The notes below the pieces were generated by a model that saw nothing but the letters and a program-made list of their open reading frames with translations, did no database searches and was not told where the DNA came from. Made by a program: the position numbers and the translations under genes. Positions 34,668-42,672 of a DNA stretch of 64,000 nt are shown here, in pieces; position 1 is the first letter of the stretch; the number at the start of each line of letters is the position of its first letter. Source of the stretch: an uncultured Aquimarina sp. (GTDB lineage Bacteria > Bacteroidota > Bacteroidia > Flavobacteriales > Flavobacteriaceae); assembly GCF_947492405.1 (NCBI RefSeq), contig NZ_CANLMP010000007.1, positions 310,001-374,000 of the forward strand, in the 5' to 3' direction.

Positions 34668-37600
34668 TTATAACCGAGTTATATTATCAATTCTGTTTTT
34701 ATCCAAACGAGTTCCGTAAGGATCAATTGAAACATATACGGGCAACTCATTAACTATGATCTTGATTTGAGAGGTTTCATTATCAAAGTTGTGAGGTTCG
34801 AGATATAAAATCTGTTCTCCTACTCCAACCTCTTTAGGATGTTTCGTAAACAATCCTATCTGGATAGGTTCATCAAGAGAAATAGCTGCATCTTCACCTT
34901 GTTTTTTGGTTTCAAATCGTTTGGTAACCACATCTAAAACAACTTCAAACTGACCATTCGATAATTCTTTATATGAAGTTCCCTCTACACTTAGATCATA
35001 GGTTATAATACGTTTAAACCAATCGTCCACCAAGGTGTGATATTTTGCAGGAGTAACCTGATATACTTCTTTTAGAAAATCAAGGGTAACAACTTCTAAT
35101 TCTTCTTTATTTCTGTATTGGGATACTATTTTTTGTAAAATGGCATCTATTTTTTCAGCTCCTATCAATTCTTTGAGCGCTAACATAGTGGTATAGTCTT
35201 TACCATAAAGAAGATGGTCTTCTCCATCAGATAAATATATCGGAGGTTCTATTTCAGAAGCATACGAACGGCCAGTAAAATATCGATTATTAGAATATTC
35301 TGATAAGTTCCATAACACACCTTTTCCATAGTATTTTTCCATCACTACAATTTCTGTGTATTTAGCCAATCCTTCAATAAAGAAGCCTGCTCCTCTGGTC
35401 ATTTTTGGGGTTAATATATGTCCCCACCACTGATGTGCTATTTCATGAATAGTACGTTTAGCAACGAGATTGAAAATATCCGTATCACGTTGATCTAATA
35501 AATAAAACCGATCTTCGACCATACTAATAGTGCCTGGTAATGCTTGACCTCCAAACGGCCAATAGGCTGGTATTTCTGCAATACGAAGATGATCAAATGG
35601 ATAATCCCCAAAATTTTCTATACAATAATCTAGCGTTTCCTTACTTGCTTTCATAGTTGAAGCAACATTCATATCATGACTAGAATGAAAATACTGTGCT
35701 ATAGTAACTCCGTTATGCGTTTCTTTTTGCACTTCGTATTTAGCAGAAAAATATCCCAACATCGGAGACACTTTCTCTTCCGTTTTATAATGATAATAGT
35801 TTCTGTTATCTTCTTTCCATTCTTTGATCAAATTTCCAGGAGCTAGAGCAATTTGATCTGATTGTGTAGATACAATTGTTTCAAAAGGAAGTTTACCGAT
35901 TAGATTGTCAGGAATGCTATGCAGGTCGTTAGCCTCCATGGTTTCTTCTTTAAGCTGAGGCAAACCACGCTTTTTTCGCTCTGAAGCATTTCGTATTTCC
36001 CGACTATTTCGATATCCTAAGGAAGGACTAAAAGAGGAATGGGTTATATAACTCCCATTTTCAACGATGGCACCACGTCTTTCAAAACCATCATTTTGAA
36101 CACTAAGTTCATACTGAAATTTTAATCGCTCATCAGGTAATAACGGATCGTTTAGCTTGAACAAATAGGTGTTAAAAATAATATCCTGATCTACTAATGT
36201 GGCGTTTTCTAAAAAGACTGATTCTAGAGGTTCTCTGGGAGATATGAAGACCATGTTGACCTTAGTATCGCTTTTATTACTTAGTATATAATCCGCTCGA
36301 ACGCTATACTTTTTCGCTTTAGGATAGATATCTATTGCAGTCTTTATGTCCACTGGATATAATTCTTCTAGCGTATCATATTGTTTAAATTTACGTTCAT
36401 AAGCTTCGGCAAGATCTAATTGTTTATTTAATGAACGGTACTCATTTACAATGTTAGTGTTATAAAAAATGACACTTCCGGAGCCTATAAAAAGAATAAG
36501 GAACCCAAAAATGATACTTCTTTCTGATTTTTTCCAGTTAGAAAATAACTGCCGTACTCTGAATTTAAAACTAGAAATCGTGCCTCTCCTCCATAATTTG
36601 AAAGCCAGTAACACTAAAATACCCGCAAGAGCCATCCAATATAAAGCATACCAATGAAAAATTCTTGGATATGTTCCATAACCATTCATATCGATATAGA
36701 CTATTGGTGGAGTTCTTCCTAATTGTAGTAATGAATGTTCAATACCTATAAAATTACTTAAAGTACTACCTAATCCAAAAATCAGGATTCCCGAAAGGAA
36801 CATTCCCAGGTATTTGTTGGATACCAAACTTTGAATAAATAAAGCTACCACTCCGTAAAAAACCAGTTCGAGACCTTGAAAATAGAATAGGTTGATATAT
36901 TGTAACCATTCCAACTGATAATAATTCCCAACAATTTGGAAACCTACTGAAATCAGAACACCGATAAGAATTAGTAGCATTGGCAATACCAATAGTGCTA
37001 CATATTTTGAAAAAAAGAAAATACCGTTAGATGCAGGAGTAACATCTGTGATTTCATTAAAGTGTACATTACGTTCTCTCCACACCAGTTCTCCGCTATA
37101 AAAAATAATAAGAATCAATCCCATAATAGGCAATGGATCACTAATCAATTCAATCAAAAAATAAGTTACTGGATACAGACTATCATGATAAGCTCCACCT
37201 TCATAAATCCTGCTGTAAATTTCTGTAAACGCGATTAGAACCCATATTAAGAGTATAGCTATAAATGGTAAGCTTTTAAAAATAGCAACCAACTCTAGCT
37301 TTGTAAGTGATAGAAACCCTATGAATTGTGCTTTACTTGTTTTTGCAAAAGTCAACACTGGAGTATATGTTTTTTTCTCCATGATTTCGTCCGATAAATC
37401 TTTGGTTTTTTTAATTTTTTGGATTCCTTTTCGAAAGGAGAATAATCTATAGGTAATACCCAAAAGAAATATTGAAAAAAACAACCAAATCAATCTGTTC
37501 CAAAGGAAGTATCCAGAAAATGATACCAGTTGATTATTTTTTTGAAATGGCGTCCAATACATCGTTTGCTCGAAAAAAGCGGATAAGCCAAATGGATCCA

Positions 37601-38240
37601 CCAGTGCAGCAACAATCATATTCTCAGGTGATGGAGGTATTGCTTGAGCTAGCATTGGAGAATTGAGAAATATAGAACAACCCCAGTACAGAACATAGAT
37701 AAGAACAGCTCCAATATATACTATTAATGCTTTTCGAGACAACGTAGCAAATGAGAATAATAGGGCTGTGAGAATAAATAAATTAGGCAATACCAAGGTG
37801 CTCCATATATAAAAATAATGATTGAATACAAAAGGCCCTAATCCATCAGGATTATTAGAAAAAAAAGTACCTACGGCAAAACCAATAAGCATAAGTGTAT
37901 ATACCAGTAAACTAATCAAGAATGTTCCAATAAAACGACTCCAGAAAAAATGATGTTTTTTAACTGGTGTGCTATGAATTATACCTTCAGTATGATATTG
38001 CCTATCTCTTACCATAGCGTTTATACAGTAAAACATAATGGCAAAAACAGATACCAAACTAAATATTCCTATAAAAAAACTGATTTGATATGGAGAGTTG
38101 GTTTTTACCAATTCTGTGGCTCCTAATCGACCTCCAGAGGACATATAAAATCCTAAAAGAAAAAAAATAGTAGAGAATATGTAAAATGACAATTGCTTAG
38201 AATGGTATTGCCATTCGAATTTAAAAAGTAGCGTAAACAT
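34668..38240 (-). CDS. ABC transporter permease fused to M1 aminopeptidase
   Basis: 1190-residue fusion. Residues about 1-580 form an ABC-2-type permease with some 12 membrane segments in two halves, separated by a cytoplasmic loop near 275-300. After another membrane segment near 575-595 comes an extracytoplasmic M1 metallopeptidase: the GGQALPGTISM exopeptidase-type motif (in place of GAMEN) and the zinc site HEIAHQWWGH near residue 930 with the second-ligand region GLAKYTE downstream. The ATPase gene follows after 23 bases. Such fusions are common in Bacteroidota; export or peptide processing is proposed for them but the substrate is unknown. The divergent LytS/LytTR pair may regulate it. 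Confidence 0.92.
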   Translation of the reverse strand: MFTLLFKFEWQYHSKQLSFYIFSTIFFLLGFYMSSGGRLGATELVKTNSPYQISFFIGIFSLVSVFAIMFYCINAMVRDRQYHTEGIIHSTPVKKHHFFWSRFIGTFLISLLVYTLMLIGFAVGTFFSNNPDGLGPFVFNHYFYIWSTLVLPNLFILTALLFSFATLSRKALIVYIGAVLIYVLYWGCSIFLNSPMLAQAIPPSPENMIVAALVDPFGLSAFFEQTMYWTPFQKNNQLVSFSGYFLWNRLIWLFFSIFLLGITYRLFSFRKGIQKIKKTKDLSDEIMEKKTYTPVLTFAKTSKAQFIGFLSLTKLELVAIFKSLPFIAILLIWVLIAFTEIYSRIYEGGAYHDSLYPVTYFLIELISDPLPIMGLILIIFYSGELVWRERNVHFNEITDVTPASNGIFFFSKYVALLVLPMLLILIGVLISVGFQIVGNYYQLEWLQYINLFYFQGLELVFYGVVALFIQSLVSNKYLGMFLSGILIFGLGSTLSNFIGIEHSLLQLGRTPPIVYIDMNGYGTYPRIFHWYALYWMALAGILVLLAFKLWRRGTISSFKFRVRQLFSNWKKSERSIIFGFLILFIGSGSVIFYNTNIVNEYRSLNKQLDLAEAYERKFKQYDTLEELYPVDIKTAIDIYPKAKKYSVRADYILSNKSDTKVNMVFISPREPLESVFLENATLVDQDIIFNTYLFKLNDPLLPDERLKFQYELSVQNDGFERRGAIVENGSYITHSSFSPSLGYRNSREIRNASERKKRGLPQLKEETMEANDLHSIPDNLIGKLPFETIVSTQSDQIALAPGNLIKEWKEDNRNYYHYKTEEKVSPMLGYFSAKYEVQKETHNGVTIAQYFHSSHDMNVASTMKASKETLDYCIENFGDYPFDHLRIAEIPAYWPFGGQALPGTISMVEDRFYLLDQRDTDIFNLVAKRTIHEIAHQWWGHILTPKMTRGAGFFIEGLAKYTEIVVMEKYYGKGVLWNLSEYSNNRYFTGRSYASEIEPPIYLSDGEDHLLYGKDYTTMLALKELIGAEKIDAILQKIVSQYRNKEELEVVTLDFLKEVYQVTPAKYHTLVDDWFKRIITYDLSVEGTSYKELSNGQFEVVLDVVTKRFETKKQGEDAAISLDEPIQIGLFTKHPKEVGVGEQILYLEPHNFDNETSQIKIIVNELPVYVSIDPYGTRLDKNRIDNITRL

Positions 38241-38263
38241 AGGTTGTGAATTTTGTTAGTGTT

Positions 38264-39133
38264 TTAGGCTTGTAATGTGCTGAAGTATACATCTTCTAAT
38301 CCTGGATGAACGCACTCGAACCCTACTTCTGGTTTCTCATCAGCTAATACATGAAGCTGCGTTTTTCCTGAAAACAAACGAGTAGAAATGACGTTAAAAG
38401 TGGATTGATAACTTTTTAAATCTTGTTTTTTAATGATCTTATGCCAGACTTTGCCATCTAATTTCTCAGTTAATTCTGAAGGAATCCCTTGGGTAATTAT
38501 TTTTCCTTGATTCATAATTGCCATGTTGGCGCATAGATCTTTTACATCTTCCACAATGTGTGTTGATAGAATAACAATAATATTTTCTCCTATCTCGCTT
38601 AATAAATTCAGGAAACGATTACGTTCTTCAGGATCAAGTCCTGCGGTTGGTTCATCTACAATAATAAGTTGCGGATTGCCTAATAGCGCTTGTGCAATAC
38701 CAAATCGTTGTCGCATTCCACCAGAAAAAGTATGTACTGCCTTTTTGCGATGTATATATAAATTAGTTTGTTGCAATAAAGCTTCTACTTGCTCTTTTCG
38801 CTCTTCTTTATGTGTGATTCCTTTTAGTACTGCCAGATGCTCCAGTAGTTTTTGTGCAGAAATCTTTGGGTATACTCCAAATTCTTGAGGTAAATATCCT
38901 AGCAGACTACGTAATTCCTGAGGTTGTTTTAAGATGTCTATATCATTAAATAGAACACTTCCCAAACTAGGTTCTTGTAAGGTTGCAAGGGTACGCATTA
39001 AAGAGGATTTACCCGCTCCATTAGGTCCTAATAATCCGAACATGCCATTTTGGATAGTTAATGAAATACTATCTAATGCCTTTACGCCATTAGGATACGT
39101 TTTAGAGATATTGTGTATTTGTAGTGTGTTCAT
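38264..39133 (-). CDS. ABC transporter ATP-binding protein
   Basis: ATPase partner of the permease/M1 fusion. Walker A is GPNGAGKSS, the signature is FSGGMRQRFGIAQALLG, Walker B is LIIVDEPTAGLDP, and the H-loop is LSTHIVEDV. The C-terminal 70 residues are the accessory region seen in ABC-2 ATPases. The start is taken at ATG (complement of 39131-39133), giving MNTLQIHNISKTYP; an upstream GTG at 39157 would add eight residues without conserved sequence. It is the first gene of the two-gene leftward operon. Confidence 0.95.
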   Translation of the reverse strand: MNTLQIHNISKTYPNGVKALDSISLTIQNGMFGLLGPNGAGKSSLMRTLATLQEPSLGSVLFNDIDILKQPQELRSLLGYLPQEFGVYPKISAQKLLEHLAVLKGITHKEERKEQVEALLQQTNLYIHRKKAVHTFSGGMRQRFGIAQALLGNPQLIIVDEPTAGLDPEERNRFLNLLSEIGENIIVILSTHIVEDVKDLCANMAIMNQGKIITQGIPSELTEKLDGKVWHKIIKKQDLKSYQSTFNVISTRLFSGKTQLHVLADEKPEVGFECVHPGLEDVYFSTLQA

Positions 39134-39305
39134 AAGAATTAGTTTTGATTCGGACACGAACCTACATTAGGATTAAGAGCAAACACAATAATTTCTATAA
39201 ACGCCATAAGATTCATACAGATACTCCGAAAAAACAAATCAATTGGATTCGTTGTAAAAAATGAAGTGTTCGTTTTAATTTTAAAGCTGTCCAGCTATAT
39301 AATTA

Positions 39306-39334
39306 TTGAGATCTATAAAGGATTATTACTTTTG
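39306..39334 (+). promoter_or_regulatory. promoter of LytS/LytTR pair, leaderless geometry
   Basis: TTG at 39306-39308, an 18-base spacer, and TACTTTTG at 39327-39334, an excellent Bacteroidota promoter. The ATG at 39340 lies five bases after it, at or next to the expected RNA start. Confidence 0.7.
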
Positions 39335-39339
39335 AGGTC

Positions 39340-40650
39340 ATGATTCAGTTTTTGAAAAAATACAGAGCAATTCCGTATGGGTTTATCATACTATTTATAC
39401 TAGTAAAAGCACTGGAGCATATTGATTTTATTAGAATAGATCCAGAAGAAACATTAGTAAATATTCTTGGTTTTATATTTTGGGGTTTAGTAGTTTCTGC
39501 TATTGTAAATGCAATGCTTTTTCATAAAAGAGAGAACATTTTTTACTGGATGATCGTGAGCTGGGTGATTTCTTTATTGGGCTTCATATTTGGAAAATCC
39601 ATGGAATATAAAGTGATAACGATCAGCTGCGTTTTTCTGTTTTTTATTACGAGTAGCTATATTCTATGGTCTTGGTATATGCAACGATATAAGAAAAGAA
39701 ACTCTGTTGCTTTTTTAAAAGAGCGTAAACTTTTTTTAATAAGACTCATACTACTTTCAATAGTTTTTATAATCATGCTTGCGATAGATGATTACATGGA
39801 GGTATCGGATAATCCGGTTACGTTTATATTGCTTACATTATTTTGGTTAGGAGTATTTTATATTTTGGCACCAAGATTTTTCCAAAAATATAAGTTACTG
39901 ATATTAGGACTTTATGGAGCGTTATTGCTTTTTTTCTTTCTGTTTATCATTTCTTTTGGAGCAAGGACACATGAAGAAAATATGGATGTGTTTTTTGTGT
40001 TTTTGTTTCCAATACCCTTGTTTGTCATATTATGGATTTATGATCAATGGAAATGGTTTCAAAACCTGAAAGCTGATAAAGCTAAAGCCGAATTAGCATT
40101 ATTGAAACAGCAAGTTAATCCACATTTCTTTTTCAATACATTAAATAATCTTTATGGACTGGCAAAGCGAAAATCGGATCTGGCTCCAGAACTTATTTTG
40201 AAGTTGTCAGAGATTATGCGTTATGTAATCTATAAAGGAAAGGAAACTGAAGTACCATTAGAAGAAGAGATCGAGTATCTAGAAAATTATATCGAACTTC
40301 AGCAAATAAGACATCATCAAGAAGTTGATATTCAATTTCTAAAACAAATACAAGAAAAGAACATCTTGATCCCTCCGCTTCTGTTTATCATTTTATTAGA
40401 AAACGCTTTTAAACACGGTGTAGATTCCTTAATGAATGATGCATTTGTCCATATCAACCTTGAAGTTGTAGAGCGTAAAATTATATTCGAAGTCATTAAT
40501 AATTATGATGTATCTTCCGTAAGCGGAACAAAAGGAATAGGATTAGAAAACCTAAAAAAAAGATTAGAGATTATATACGATACTTCGTATTCGCTTGACT
40601 TTACAATAGAAAATGATTTGTATAAAGCTCTATTAACCATACCCGTTTAA
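39340..40650 (+). CDS. LytS-type sensor histidine kinase
   Basis: 436-residue membrane sensor. About seven membrane segments fill residues 10-235. A linker helix is followed by the His_kinase domain, with phospho-acceptor His262 in QVNPHFFFNTLNNL, then a short HATPase domain (LLFIILLENAFKHG, GTKGIGLENLKKRLEIIY). The response regulator starts 2 bases after its stop. It is divergent from the ABC/M1 operon, which it may control; this is inferred from position. A consensus promoter sits so close to the ATG that the mRNA is probably leaderless. Confidence 0.93.
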   Translation: MIQFLKKYRAIPYGFIILFILVKALEHIDFIRIDPEETLVNILGFIFWGLVVSAIVNAMLFHKRENIFYWMIVSWVISLLGFIFGKSMEYKVITISCVFLFFITSSYILWSWYMQRYKKRNSVAFLKERKLFLIRLILLSIVFIIMLAIDDYMEVSDNPVTFILLTLFWLGVFYILAPRFFQKYKLLILGLYGALLLFFFLFIISFGARTHEENMDVFFVFLFPIPLFVILWIYDQWKWFQNLKADKAKAELALLKQQVNPHFFFNTLNNLYGLAKRKSDLAPELILKLSEIMRYVIYKGKETEVPLEEEIEYLENYIELQQIRHHQEVDIQFLKQIQEKNILIPPLLFIILLENAFKHGVDSLMNDAFVHINLEVVERKIIFEVINNYDVSSVSGTKGIGLENLKKRLEIIYDTSYSLDFTIENDLYKALLTIPV

Positions 40651-40652
40651 TT

Positions 40653-41348
40653 ATGAAGTATATCATTGTAGATGATGAACCTATTGCTCATACCATAATC
40701 GAAGATTATGCGGCATCGTTAAACGATCTACATTTATCAGGAAACTTTTATAATGCTGTTGATGCATTAGCATTCTTACAAAAAGAACAAGTAGACCTGA
40801 TTTTTCTGGATATCGAAATGCCCAAATTGAAGGGGCTTGATTTTTTGCGTGCTTTAACGAATCCACCTTTGATAGTGATTACTTCTGCTTATTCTGAATT
40901 TGCGGTAGAAAGTTATGAGTTGGAAGTTTGTGATTATCTGTTAAAACCCTTTTCATTTGAACGGTTTCTAAAAGCATATGCCAAAGTAAGTAAGGCAAAA
41001 GAGCAATCTTCAACAAAAAGTAAAACCGTGACTGATGCATCTCCCACCAGTATTTTTCTTAAGGGGGATAAGGAAACACATCATATTCAATTGGATCATA
41101 TCAAATATTTAGAGAGTTATGGTAGTTATGTAAAATTATATTTACAAACCGAAATGTTATTAATCCACGAATCAATATCTCATTTTGAGGAAGTTTTATC
41201 TGCAGATCAATTTATACGGGTACACCGTTCATTTATGGTAAGTGTTGCTTCGATAAAAAGTATTGTTGGCAATCAGATTAAATTAGAAGGGATCACCATT
41301 CCTATTGGTCAATCCTATAAAGCAGCTGTTAAAAATAGGTTGTTTTAA
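40653..41348 (+). CDS. LytTR response regulator
   Basis: 231-residue regulator with an N-terminal receiver (acidic pocket DDE at 7-9, phospho-acceptor Asp53 in FLDIEMP, Lys of LLKPFSF) and a C-terminal LytTR DNA-binding domain (IKYLESYGSYVKLYLQT, FIRVHRSFMVSVASI, ITIPIGQSYK). It is the cognate partner of the kinase directly upstream. Target sites cannot be assigned from sequence alone; the 182-base gap before the kinase gene (39158-39339) is the most likely place. Confidence 0.95.
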   Translation: MKYIIVDDEPIAHTIIEDYAASLNDLHLSGNFYNAVDALAFLQKEQVDLIFLDIEMPKLKGLDFLRALTNPPLIVITSAYSEFAVESYELEVCDYLLKPFSFERFLKAYAKVSKAKEQSSTKSKTVTDASPTSIFLKGDKETHHIQLDHIKYLESYGSYVKLYLQTEMLLIHESISHFEEVLSADQFIRVHRSFMVSVASIKSIVGNQIKLEGITIPIGQSYKAAVKNRLF

Positions 41349-41483
41349 TACTATAGTATTCAGATCAATTTTATTCATAACCTTTTGTCAATGTTAGTAT
41401 AATAAAGTCTTAAGATTAAGCTAAACTTAACCTGAAAGAAGTATGTTAATTTTAAGGAATTAATAACCTAACATACTAACATT

Positions 41484-42500
41484 ATGAATAACTCTATTAA
41501 ATTATTAGCGCTATTATCCTTGTTGATAATAAGTTGCGAAGTTCAAGAAAATGGCTACGACAACGAAGTATTGGAAGTAAAGGAGAAGCTCACTAAAAAA
41601 AACACTAACTTTCATTTAGACCTCGCTTATCACCACGCACCGGTACATTATCAGGATGTGGATAGAACAGGTTCTCATGGATTAAATGGAAAAGCAGACT
41701 ACATCACAAGATATGATTTTGATGGTGATCTTAATGCTAAGAATAACTGGAACAATATTGCGAGTTCTTCCAGAAAAGGCAATGCAGTAGGATACTATTC
41801 TGTAGTAGAAACAGCGACTCATTATTTCATTACCTATGCATTCTTTCATCCGAGAGATTGGACAGATATATGGTTTTTATATCGTATCGACGAACATGAA
41901 AATGATCTGGAAGGAGTACTAACTGTTGTGAAGAAGGATAACGCTACTTATGGGAAAGCAATTGGAATAGTAACTGTATTTCATTCCGACTTTTATTCTT
42001 ATAGAGCATCTAATTCTGGTTTGACTAATGGAAATGAAGATATAGATGGCACTTTGACTACACAAAATCATAACGGAATTAATCGATTTAAAACCTCGGC
42101 AGAAGCAAAAGGGCACGGGATTAAAGCACATGCAAAGCAAAAACCAGGTGGAAGCGATTATGTAGTGTATTACCCGAGTAAGACAACGAGCGAATATCCA
42201 TCCGATATTTATGATAGAAACGTAAAATATAAACTAGTTAATATATTCGAAGATGGAGGGATGTGGGATCAGCGATTTAATACCAACTTATTTAGTAATG
42301 CCAAATCATTCCAGAAATCCTATGGTAATGGTTCCGCTAATGCACCTTGGAATTGGGATGATAAAAACGATGGAGGAAACCAAGGATTGTTGGCAGGAGG
42401 ATTGGCATATTACCCAGCTCATTTAGTTGATGAGTATTTTAATGGGTTGGGAAATTTCAGTAAAACCTATATCTATAATCCATATCTGAATGTGGAGTAG
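41484..42500 (+). CDS. lipoprotein with HEGDWE-like motif
   Basis: 338-residue predicted lipoprotein; lipobox LIISC (Cys18). The mature protein has AYHHAPVHYQDVD near residue 48, YYSVVETATHYFITYAFFHPRDW and RIDEHENDLEGVLTVV. The last resembles the HEGDWEG motif of Vps62- and NPP1-related secreted proteins with two substitutions. The C-terminal part is rich in Gly, Asn and Trp (PWNWDDKNDGGNQGLLAGG). A hydrolase or toxin-like role is possible, but the link is weak; I list it as uncharacterised. It has its own terminator at 42521. Confidence 0.65.
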   Translation: MNNSIKLLALLSLLIISCEVQENGYDNEVLEVKEKLTKKNTNFHLDLAYHHAPVHYQDVDRTGSHGLNGKADYITRYDFDGDLNAKNNWNNIASSSRKGNAVGYYSVVETATHYFITYAFFHPRDWTDIWFLYRIDEHENDLEGVLTVVKKDNATYGKAIGIVTVFHSDFYSYRASNSGLTNGNEDIDGTLTTQNHNGINRFKTSAEAKGHGIKAHAKQKPGGSDYVVYYPSKTTSEYPSDIYDRNVKYKLVNIFEDGGMWDQRFNTNLFSNAKSFQKSYGNGSANAPWNWDDKNDGGNQGLLAGGLAYYPAHLVDEYFNGLGNFSKTYIYNPYLNVE

Positions 42501-42520
42501 TAATTAGTAACAAATTTATA

Positions 42521-42556
42521 AAAAGGAGCTATATTAAGTGTTTAGCTCCTTTTTTA
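42521..42556 (+). terminator. intrinsic terminator
   Basis: Arms AAAAGGAGCTA and TAGCTCCTTTT around an 11-base loop, with further T residues, 20 bases after the lipoprotein stop. Confidence 0.88.
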
Positions 42557-42672
42557 TACGGTAAATCGAGCTGAAACTAAATAATAATGAGGATTTTGTA
42601 TAAAATTATGTTAAAGGATTATTTCTAGGTAAAACGTTTTATACATTTCGGGGAAAGATATAGCTCAACGTA

